From: Cornus controversa
Lineage: Eukaryota; Streptophyta; Magnoliopsida; Cornales; Cornaceae
Direction of reading: 5' to 3'
DNA: 64,000 nt
Assembly (NCBI GenBank): GCA_026545225.1
Contig: CM048853.1
Location: forward strand, 45,152,755-45,216,754
Shown here: positions 10,301-22,300 of the stretch, one piece after another
How the letters are laid out: every line of letters begins with the position of its first letter
How positions within the stretch are numbered: the first letter of the stretch is position 1
The notes under the pieces: generated by a model
Seen by the model: only the letters and a program-made list of their open reading frames with translations
Told to the model about the DNA's origin: nothing
Database searches by the model: none
Translations under genes and position numbers: made by a program

Positions 10301-13300
10301 GAAGACCCTTAATTGCGCTGGTCAGAAAAAGTGACATAGTCCAAATTGAGGGCAATGTTAGGGGAAGAGGAAGACCAAAGCTAACATGGGGAGAGTTAGT
10401 AAAGAAAGATGTGATAACATGTGGATTAACTGAAGAGATGACCTTAAATAGAGCGGAATGGAAACATCGGATTCATGTAGCCGACCCCAAGTAATTGGGA
10501 AAAGGCTTGGTTGTTGTTGTTGTTATTAGTAAATCAGGACAATGAATTCGAGATCTGTCAGATGTAGAAGCAGGGAAAATTGTTTTGTAGCAGCAAGATA
10601 GAATTATTCCATTTGCTTTATAAGCTTTAGAAAATTATAATTTCAGAAATAAAAAAATCTAATTTCTCTGCCAGGCAAAATATTTGTATATTTGTTTGTG
10701 CTATCAGTGAATCAGGATTAGGGTTGTATTGTTGACATATTGCACATATAAAAGGATGCACTAGAGCACGGTTCAGCTGTTTCTGGTTTGGATTGTATGA
10801 ATTTTGGTTCAAAAGAGTATGTAAGTGCTCCTGCGTGTTTGTTTTCTAGTGCAATTCAAGCATATTTTGACTCGGTTAAACAATGTTTGGGATCAATCAG
10901 TTGGGTGATTAGGCCAACCATTGTACTTATTTAATACATTAAAATTTTAAATCATTAAAAATGATAATTGCATGTGTTTTGCTAGTTTAATTGTTGAAAT
11001 CTAGGAAGCACGGACACGAACACGGGATACGGATACGACACGATACGGATACGACGATACGGCAAATTTCAAAAAAATAGGATACGGACACGGCAAGGAT
11101 ACGTCAAATAAATTAATAAATAAAAATATAATATTATACATAAAATATTTATTTTTATTCTTCAACCATACAATAAATATAGTTAAAGTAATTATACAAA
11201 ATATAAGAATTTAAATCTAGAAATTTACTATCTTTTCGAATATTTTTTACAATGATTCACTTACTCGAGGGTTTTAAAAATATTTTTGTTTTATTATAAA
11301 ATGATCATTATTTTCTTATCTATAAAGTTTTTAATATTACAATCTCAACCCCATTTTATAGGACAAAATTACAAATTTGTCCAAAAAAGTATCTCAGCCG
11401 TATCGGCGTATCCTAGACGTATCCTAAACGTATCTTGACGTATTCCCGCGTATCCTAGCCGTATCCAATATTCAAAAAAATGGGATACTTAGCCGTATCA
11501 GACACGTATTCTGTCGTATCTTGGCAGTATCCGTATCGGATATGTGTCCGATACGGCCACGACACTCTTTTTGGAGTATCCGTGCTTTGTAGGTTGAAAT
11601 CAATGTTCCTTTTTTGTCTGAAAATCTTTGTTTTTTATTTACCAGTAAGATTGTCTTTCTGAAATTCTTGTAGCTAGTATACATACTTTATCTTCCCGTT
11701 TCACATGTGTTGAAGGATTTATATATTTAAGTTACACCCTCTATAACAACTTAAGCTTTTGGAGTAAATGGTTGTTAACATGGTATCAGAGCAGACAAGG
11801 TCCTGTATTCAAATCTCATTGTCACCACCCTAATAATTAAAATTGATACATGCATTGGACCAAAAGAAGGCCACACGTGAGGGGGCGTGCTGAATGATTT
11901 ATATATTTAAGTTACACCCTCTCTAAAGCTTTTGGAGTAGGTGGTTGCTTACAACATGAATGTTAATTTATTTGCTGGCAGTTTGAACTCTAATATTAGT
12001 GATTGTATCAATCTAAAGTTTTAGTGAATGTCTCTTGTGTTTGGTTTGTCATTACAATACTTACATCACCTGTGAATTACATTGTTTTTATGCCAAATTG
12101 GCTTGTTGTGTTTAATTATAACTTTTTTTGTTAAGTATCTTTAGTTTTAACTTAAACTAACTTAATATGCTTTTTAATTGCATGTATTGTCAACTGACAG
12201 GAAGGGAATGATAGTGATCGAGAGAGCAATGATGCTTCAAAATTATCTTGGAAGCCTCAGAAACGTGGTCGGGGAAAGGTTCACGTTAGTTCCTCTAAAG
12301 AAGATCTTCTGCAATCTCATTCGGTCGCCTCAAGTGATGGATGTTTATCATTACTGAAGAGAAGGCGCTCTGATGGTATAGTTACTACCTTTCCTTTTTT
12401 TTTTTCCTCGAAACTAGTTGTTGATTATATTATAACATTCTTTGTGTATGGTGATATATTCTTTATTTTCTCATTTGTAACATACAAAATGGGGATTTTA
12501 TTGTATTGAATGGGTACATAATTAGAAATCAGAGCCAAACCTTATTGGGGAATGTTGCTCACCCGATGTATAGTGAAACTTGACAATTTAGGAACCGGAT
12601 GCCTTATGTGCATCTCTACTTGAGTTTACCTGATTTACGTGCTTTGTCAGTGATTGTGTGTGTACTTATGAACTAGTCCCAATTCAAATGGGTTGGTGGG
12701 ACTCTGGTCTAACAAAAAAAGCCCATTCTACAGAAATGCATTTTGTGGATCTCATTATTGAAAACTTTGAAATTGCAATTATGCACTCTTGCTTGAATCA
12801 ACACCATGATCACGTACTCGGGTCATGCATTTAATCAATTGTGTCAATTTGGACATGCATTAAATGGTGAGTTTGAAAAAAAAACTTACATGTGACCCCC
12901 AAAAAAAAAAAAAAAAAAATCATTGAAAACCTTTTTATTCTTGTTTTAAAAAATTCAAATCTAGTTGAAAAGTAAATAATTTCATTATTGCGGTAATCCT
13001 TGCTACAATATATATGTTACATTCAAATATATATCTAAGTTATCTATATGAATCCAAGAGAAAAAAATGATACTTAGCACATAACAGCCTCATTTATCGG
13101 CTTACAACGTGTTCTTCTTTCTATTTCTTTTCCTTTACGTATTAGTTTCTTCGCTTTATTTATTTAAGTTGTTATAAAGGCGTTGTCACTAAACTTGTGC
13201 ACTTGTAACCATGAGACTGCAAGGATGTAAAAGTCAGTCTCAGACTCTAAATCTAATAGTTAAAGGATGTAACGAGTGAGAGTGTCCTCATAATAGACAT

Positions 13301-16300
13301 GCTCTTGTGAATATAGAATAAATACTTCTATTCCAAAGAACAATATATTATAATAATTATATATATTTTTAATTTTATTTATATAACATACTTTGGCCCC
13401 AACCCAAAAAAAAAAAAAAAACCAAGAATTTCTGGGTCCACCACTGTATGTAGGAATCACATGATGTCTCTCTCTCTCTAAGTCAAGTGATGTGTCTTGG
13501 GCCTTGAGATAAGGTCAGCTCAACGAGCCGCACTTTTTAGCCACTAAGCCAAGTACCCCCAAGATTCTAGTGGACTGGGTTATGACCACATGCCTTAAAG
13601 TGTGCTATGACAAGTCAGCCATGTATTCCTCTTGATTTGTGCCATATCTGCATAGCTATAGGGTGGTATGACAAATCAGCCATGTATTCCTCTCGATTTG
13701 TGCCATATCTGCATAGCTTTATGGCACTATGACAAGTCAGCCATGTATTCCTTTCGATTTGAGCCATATCTGCATAGCTTTAAGGCACTATGATAAGTCA
13801 GCCATGTATTCCTCTCGATTTGTGCCATATCTGCATAGCTTTAAGGTGCTATGACAAGTCAGCCATGTATTCTTCTCGATTTGTGCCATATCTGCATACG
13901 TTGAGGTAGAACATGATGTGTCAACAGCGTATTGAGTAGTGTATGCCCCCTTGATTCTTGTTCCCAACTCTTCAAGATGCCTTTTCAATCTTCAAAATTT
14001 CAAGAGATATTCATTGGAGATGAGGCAAGAGTTTTTCATAATACTAATACTGATAGTAAGGCTTATATGTGGTGAAGAGGTCTTTGCAAGTAAATATATA
14101 ATTAGCAAAGCCCATTGGAGATAATGTGAACATGTGGAAAAGCCCGAGGTCTGTTTGCAGTCAGACCCATACGAAGAATCCCGAGGACTGTTTGCACTGT
14201 CTGGAGCCCATAGGTCTGCCAGCTAAGTATCAAGATCTTAGGCATCTTCTCCATGCTTCCTTTGCAATGACTTGTAAAAGCAAGTCATGATAGAATTGCT
14301 TATGTGCTGATCAATGGGTACCTGATACGCACATTTAGAATCCTGCCTGATAGAAACTTTTCGGTAAGTTTCTAGCAAGAATAGAATAACATTTGGAGAC
14401 ATGGCAGCGAATATTGACAGGTCAACATATAGAAATTCCAAGCACCATGGTGAATGGGTTGTAATAGAGATAGTAATATAATTTTAAGTTGAACTATGAG
14501 CACAATGTAAAATGTCAAAAATAATGTATTAAATCAGAGGAGCCTTTATTGTAGTCCCCCTTATATTTGAAGAGAATAGCCATGAAAAATTGCCATAACA
14601 AGTCCAGAGGTAGCTTCCATGTAAGATTAAAAAAAAAAGGTTCAATAGGAATATATATAATATACATATATTGGTTGTCATTGTCCTTTTTTTTAGGCAC
14701 TTTCCTTACTTTCTCTACCCTAGTACCCTTACTGATTTAGCTCATGATTTTTTGTTGTTCTTGTTATGCATCTAAGTATTTCCACCCCGCCTCCCTTCTC
14801 TCTCTCTCTCTAGTTGTGTTGCGTGAGAATGTGGGTTCGAATCCTGAGAGCAGCCACTTTGTGCAAATGTGTCAAAGGTTAGGCCTCTATTTAGTCCACT
14901 CTTCCCAGCACCTTTGATGAACGGGGACCACACTGGGTAATGACCCTTTTGATGATCTATCAGTTTATGATCCATTTTGAGTTTTGGGGTAGGGATTGGT
15001 GTTAAGTGTTAACAACTTCTGTAAAAGCTCAAGCTGATACAGGAGTGTAACAAGTCTTATATGTGGCAAGATTTTCTTCAATAAGTTGACCAAACATGTG
15101 CATGTATTATAGTTATTATTGGGTGGTGAGATGTGACCCTAGGAATAAATTAGTTTACCAAGAAAAAATGAACAATAAGAAAGAAGAAAGAAAGAAAGTG
15201 TGATGGCAGAAAATAGAGAGCCTTGGGGTTCTCTCTGGGTTTGCTACTATTTATTCTAAACTTAAAAGGAAGTTGTAAAAACATCCCTAGTTAAATATGA
15301 GCACTGACCCTTTTAAGTTTCAGCAAACTAGTTGTGGATGATATATCATAAACCACTACAGTGTTCTTATTGTATGCTATATTGCAGTTTACAATGTTTT
15401 CTATGCTCATATTGTATACATATGGGCTTTGTACTCATTGGTAAATGATGCTTCTTATTTTCCTGATCATTATTAACATTACTGATGCCTCAGTTGCTTT
15501 GTACTCTCTCTCTCTTCGGGAAGGTTTGTGCCAAATTACACCAATCTGCTCGTACAGATACTCTTCTGTAGAAACCAAAACAATCCTGTTAAAGAAAATA
15601 TATTCTGTATTCCTTCTCTGTTACAAACTTTTGTAATTGTTAGTGATAAGTTTTGTGAAACAAGTCTCTATTTTGGTGTTGCAGCAAAAAGAAAAATAAG
15701 GGTATCTACTTTGGCGGCTCTTGTTGGAGCACCTGGATGAGTCCTGAATGCTTTATTGACACGTTGAACTGTTTCGCTACTTTTTGTTGCCCGCTTCATA
15801 AATGTTAAAAGATTCATATAGAGTACTTCTAATGAATTTAACCCCAAATTTAGGAACCAGGTCCTGTCAAATTAAATCCATGCTGTCAAGATGAAACTGC
15901 GTTGTTGAAAATCTTCCTTTCAAGTATATTGCTTTAAATTGTTGACAACATGATTACCTACTTACCACCAAGGACCTTCCTTCCAAATGGAAGGTTGAGG
16001 GTTCTAGTCCCCGGTGGGACAATAATGGGTGTGTATGTAATTTACCTATGGAGGAAAAAAAACATGGTTACCTACTTGATTTTAGACTGTAGTGGGTTGC
16101 TATATTTTCTTTTATTTTCATATATACAATATGACAACCTTATTCATTCCCCCGCTTCATGCTGCTGTCCCCTGCTTTGTGTTTGGAAAAGATCAGACGT
16201 CAAATGTCCAAATTAAATGCCTTGATATTGTCGTGTTCAATGGATGTGCAAATGGATTTCTGTTTGAAATCAGCTAACTGCTTAGGTTTATGGATGATAT

Positions 16301-19300
16301 CTCTGGAGCGAAATCTGCATGGAAATCATTGGTTTTATCATCCATATTCTTAAATCTGGATCAGACTAGAACAATAAAAAAACTTTATTAGTTTCTATAT
16401 ACTGGGTTAGTTCTTAATACAAGTGTGAACCCCTAGTAATTCAGGTTGTAAGAGAACTTAAAGTATCATTGTGCACTCTTACTTTTTTCAGTATATTGGT
16501 TTGTCTCTCTTTCCCAGTTGCATATTATGTAAATTTGAGTGTAAGAAATCTTCTATAGTTGTGCAAACTGGATTGACTGCTCAAATTTCTTTCTTATGTT
16601 ATGTTTGAATGAGCTGTAATCTTCTTTGAGGCCTGAATTCTATTTTTGAGAATTATAATATTATTGTAGGCTGTGCTGTTGGGAAAAGGACACCTCGCTT
16701 CCCCGTTTCTTATTCATTTAGAAAATATGATGGGGAGAGCTATGTTTCACCTAACAAAAAAGGATGGAAGTCAGAGGTGGACAAAGTTGCACATGTGGCA
16801 GCATTAGCACTAACAGAGGCCTCACAGAGAGGAGGTTCCCCCCAAGTTTCTCATTCTCCATTTAAAACAGAGCGCATGAAACCTTTACTTCTTCAGAGTC
16901 AGGAAAGGGTGGTAGTAGTTGCGATATTTTTAATTGTTGTTTTTGTTGCTTCTATGATGTAGTTAGAATATTAATTGTGATTACTTGTTCATGCGAGACA
17001 GCATTTAAAATCAGAGAGGGCCAAGGCCAAGCTGCATGATACTGGAATGGATGAAGACTGTTTGGAAAGCAGTTTAGACAGCAGGGGAGCTGAAAATGGA
17101 GGTTATGCTAGAGATACAAGTGCTTTGATGGATATTGAAGGTGTTGGTACAACACAAGTCTATCAGAAGGGGAAAAAAGTTTATAGGAAGAGAGAAAATG
17201 TTAAAGACATCCGAACACACCAATTTGATGATGGTCGGGAGGCATGTAGTGGCACTGAAGGTCTTAATGTGAGGGATGTGAAGAGAAACATCGAGGTTAA
17301 CAATGCGAAAATTGAGCGATCCTTTTCCCAGTCTAAAAGGAGGAGGGACAAGAAACTTTTTTTTGGAGGTATGTTTATTGGTACGTTATTTCATTGTCTA
17401 AAGTTTAACTATTCTTTGATCTCTTTATTGGGTCAGGGAAGGGTGGGGGTATTTGTGTATTTTCAGTTTTATTTTTTGCAAGTTTTTCACCATTAACACA
17501 AAATCTCAAGAGGACAATATATGCCTTCACAGCAGTAGGGAGGAACCTCCTCTAGGCCACTGGTGTGGGCCAATAATAGGGTGACACACCTTCTCCTTGA
17601 ATTTAAATATGTAAAAGATAAAAAAACAAAAAAAGCCTCAACTTTCTCTTTATAATATTTAAATTGCAAAAAGGACACGTGCCATTCTATTATTATGCCA
17701 CAGAAGTGGTTTGGCGGAGGTTCCTCCTTACTGGTATGGAGGCAAGTATTGTCCTTCTCAATATCAGAATGCATGGTTACCTGTTTAAGATATGGGAATG
17801 AGGTTTGACATGGATTCTAGAAGCTGGAATTCTGCTCAAGATTATGAAAATCATGATATGGTTATGCTTTGCAAATGAGTAGGAAATGTATAAAGTAACG
17901 TAATAAGTGCAGTTGGAGAACCTTAATGTGCAAGAGTTTCACATAATTATAGGAAAATATTGGGAAACAAGTTTCATGGATTTTTTAGAAGCATTTTATT
18001 TTTAATAGATAAACTCGTGTTTGTTGAGTTCATTGAAATGTTTTTAAATTTAAAATGGTTTACCAGAACTTTCCAAATGGACATTCACTATTTTCAAAAG
18101 CTGTTTCCCCAATGATGCAGATTTCCTATTTAAGAAAGAATTTTTGTTGTAATTTTTGTATGATCAAGACTCATTCTTTCCTGTAACTCTTTTTTCATGT
18201 AGATGAAAGCTCTGCCTTGGATGCCTTGCAAACATTGGCTGATCTATCTCTGATGATGCCAGCATCGACAATAGAATCTGGTAAATTGATGCTTCTAGTC
18301 TCATCTCTTATGAATCTCTCTCTGTTGTGTGTTTGTTTGTGTATTTATCAAATAAAAATGTGTACACCTATATACATATAAGTATAATACATCTGTCTTT
18401 CTGTTTTTGTATATACTGTCATTTCAACTACGAGTTATGGTTTTGTTACTGTTATTCAGTGTGTGAATTGATTTTTTTTTATTTGTTTCTTGTGATCTCA
18501 TGTTAAAATTCAGGGCATGACAAAGAGTTCTTTATGCTGGTTTACATTGCATTGTTTCGTGATTTCAGATTTCAATAATTTTACTTTTTTCTGATATACA
18601 GTTGATGTTTTAAAGGCAGGAAGTTATCCTAGCCCTTGAAAAGCTGAGAAATAATGATTAATCATAAACTAAGTGTAGATACTCAAAACGGTGATCACCC
18701 TAATCTGTGTGTCTCGTTTCAAGCACTATACTCAAATTAGAACACTTCACAATATGGGAACAACTAGGGGTGCACAAAGAACCGTCGGAACCGGAACCGT
18801 ACCGGAACTGTACCGAACCGTGGCTACGGTTCCGGTTCCTAAAATTAGGAACCGTTACCAACGGTTCCGGTTCCAGGACCAGTAGAACCGTACCGGAACC
18901 GGAACCGTTGGGGGTAACGGTTCCTTGGAACCGGAACCGGAACCGTTTTATATTAAATATGTGTATATATATATATAATATAATAACTATATATAATATA
19001 TATATATATATACATTACATATAATAATTATATATAATGTATATATATTATGTATAATAATTATATTATCATATATTATATATAATAATTATATTATAAT
19101 ATAATTACTATACATAATATATATACATTATATGTAATGTATATATATCTATAATATAATATAATAATTATATATATATAGGGTGCCATTTTTAGATTGT
19201 AGGTTTCACATTTATTTAATGAATATATATATATATATATTTTGTATTTTCAAGCTTCATTAAAAAAAAAAAAAAAAAAAAATCCTAAGGAACCGCGGTT

Positions 19301-22300
19301 CGGAACCGGAACCGTACCGAGAACCGCGGTACGGTTCCTCACGGTTCCAACCCCCAACGGTTCCGGTTCCGGTTCCGAAAATCAGGAACCGTTGGTAACG
19401 GTTCCGGTTCCGGTTCCACCAAGAACCGTGAGGAACCGTACCGTGTGCACCCCTAGGAACAACAACCAAATCAAGTAAAAGGAGATTTTATTGCTGAAAT
19501 CTTTTTCCAGAAAAACGGAACCCCTTACAATACGTATACCCTCTCCCTTATATACTCTCTTACTTCCTTCCATCCTCATCCTCTTGGTTGGGCCTGTCTC
19601 ATCCTTGTCCCCTAGATGTCTCATGAGCCTTTCCTTTTTCCCTTGTTTTGTGGGTTTTGATCATCATCCCGTCTCCTGGGCATCTTTTGGGCCTTATCTG
19701 TTTGTGGGTGGTCTTATCCTGTGGAGCATGAGGTGGGCTGTGATGACAATGGCCCGCCATGTAATAAGCATGTGCTTGTTTGGGTTAGCTTTATCTTGAG
19801 CATTGAGGCGGCCCACGTCGTGTAATTAGTTATGGCGGGCTGGGCTTTGCGAGACACATGGTGGGCTTCGGGTTGGACTAGTCCTAGGCTTCGTGGTGGC
19901 CTAGTTACCTCAATCGTGATTTTATTGTGTCCACACATCGCCCCCCATTGCATTCACGTTTGGAAGGTGAAAGGATGTGGAAGGAATTGACGCTATTCAT
20001 GTATCCAAATAGTAGTGACTCTTGGGATGTGCATTTGTTCTTGGGATTGACACTGAGCCGCCTATATAAAGCGCGATTTGAGAGGATGAGTCTTTTCACT
20101 AACTTACCATACAGTTTCCTCAGTTGGCCAAGGGTTTTTTAAGCGTTGCCTACTTGCCGTCATCTGAGGTCAGTTTTTCCTTGTTTTTCTTTTCTGTTTT
20201 TGGGTTGTGATTTCGCGTTGAAATGAGGGAGGAGGAGTGCACATCAAGAAGTTGTGAGTCAAGTAGTAGGAGTGATAGTGGCTCTGGTTCTGAGGATGGA
20301 GAGAGTGTGGAGATCGTTGCCGAAGTGGTACTGGAACAGTGTCGCAGGGTAAGTGGTGTGGATCGACTTGAAGAGGTACAAACCTCTGTCGGTGGGGGTG
20401 GTACGTCTGTGGACGTTGCTTCTAGAACTACGGGTTAGACTGGGGGTGTGAGGCCTGAAGATCCAGATCCTTCTGACTTCGAGGGCAGAATCTCTGGCTT
20501 CAATTTGGAAAGGCTGTGAAGGGATAGAGAAATCCCTGCAGATGTGTCGCTTAGGCATTTACCCCGTTAGGAATAACTTTCGTTCGGGCGATGGGACGAG
20601 CGAAGAAGAGCTACTACTTTCGGTGGGTCATCTTCTAGCCCTTCGATTTCCCCTTCATCCTTTCTACCACCTGGTGCTGAATACCCTTGGTCTGGCTCCG
20701 CTGCAGGTCAACCCAAATTTTTTCAGGGTGGTGTCCTGTCAGCTTGCCTTGAACTGCACAAGGTTGTTAAATTTGGATTTTAACGACCTGATGGTGTGCT
20801 ACAGAATGGTCAAGATCAAGGAGGAGAGAGGTCGGTACCACTTGTTTCCCAAATCGCGTAGGGCTATCTACACCGAAAAACCCACGTCTGACAAAGGTTT
20901 CGAAAGGGAAATTAGTGGTGATAGGAGGGAACTGGAGGGTGCCATTGTCAAACAAATACCCTATTCCCAAAAAGTTCACAAATTTGGGTATATGTGCATT
21001 TACAACCTATCTGATTTTGTATTAACCCTGGACATTTTGTGTTGACTGTATGTTCGTTTTTTGATTCTTGCAGAGAACAGTTTTGCTATTCCCTCGACCG
21101 AAGAGGACAGCCGGGCAAAGATCTTGCACTCAAGTGTGTGGCACGATCGACCGAGCTCGAGGGATCTCTTAGTTCTTGCCAATTTAAAGCTCATTGCATA
21201 GCAGACAACAGAGGTAGAAAACATGAGTATGCCAACTACTACCAGGAGGCTTAGGAGCAGAAAGGCTGCAGAACAAGATTGCAGTACCTTTGTGTTATTT
21301 TGGTCGGGCGAGCAGGAGGTGAGCTTGAAGAGGAAGAACTCTGCTATGGAGTCTTCTGAGGTTGGGGAGGCGGGGGGAGGCCATGTTCAGAAGCGCGGCC
21401 GAGCGAATGAGGCTCCTACAATGTCCATACCTCGCTGGGGTAGTGTGCTCTCAGTCAAGACTTTGATTGGTCCATCAGCCCCTTCTGCTGTTGCGGGCTC
21501 CTTTTTTGAGCGTTGGATACCTTGGCTTGTGAAGCCGAACGGTGTTGCCTTGACGATGAAGGACTCGGTTTCAGAGACGTGCACACTTGTCGAGCAATTG
21601 CGCATGGAATGTGGCCCCCAAAAGATTTGTAGGCTATGGATGAGATTGACTTGGGGGACCTTTTGGACATGGTTCCTCTTCGTTCGCAGAAGGTATCCAT
21701 CAGGGGTTTATATTTTACATACATACGTTCGGGCAGATTACCTCTGAAACTTTGATTCTTGTCTTTTTAATTTTTTCAGAGTCACTTCGCCACCATGGCT
21801 TTGTGCCGGAGGTTGGAGACCACATCAGCCTGCCTAAAGTGTGTCGAGGATGAGAACAGTAAAATGTTTGAGAGCTTGGGCATTGCTGTTGACGCTGTGG
21901 TGACCGAAAAGGTTAGGGGCAAAAAACTAGAGGACAAGCTGAAGAGGTACTCCAACGCCTATGGCAAGGTCAAAAAGGAAAAGGAGGTGGCAGAGGCTCG
22001 AGTGGCAGAGCTCGAAGCGGTCGAGGCTTGTGCGGCGGAGCTCGAAGGGATGAACCAATCCCTTCTTGAGGCGAACCAGAGGATGGAGGTTGCGGTTCAG
22101 TCCCTCTTTCGAAGGATGTACCGGACGTGCCAAGTCAGGAATGCCTTCGGTTATCGAACATACTTTGAGGATAACGACGATGAGAGTCTTGTCTATAAGG
22201 GTGGTCCGACTGAGTATGATTAAGAGATGGGGGTGGACGACTGTTCGTACCAGGATTCCAAAATTACTCTGGACGAAGGGGTGATCATGGGCCTGCTCGA

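Noticed and set aside
13606-13907. CRISPR-like regular array
   Set aside because: The whole 61-bp unit repeats without unique spacers, in a plant intron. It is a minisatellite.
14811-14945. Transfer RNA gene
   Set aside because: Only the B box matches. There is no acceptor stem or cloverleaf, and the downstream body fits an Au-like SINE.
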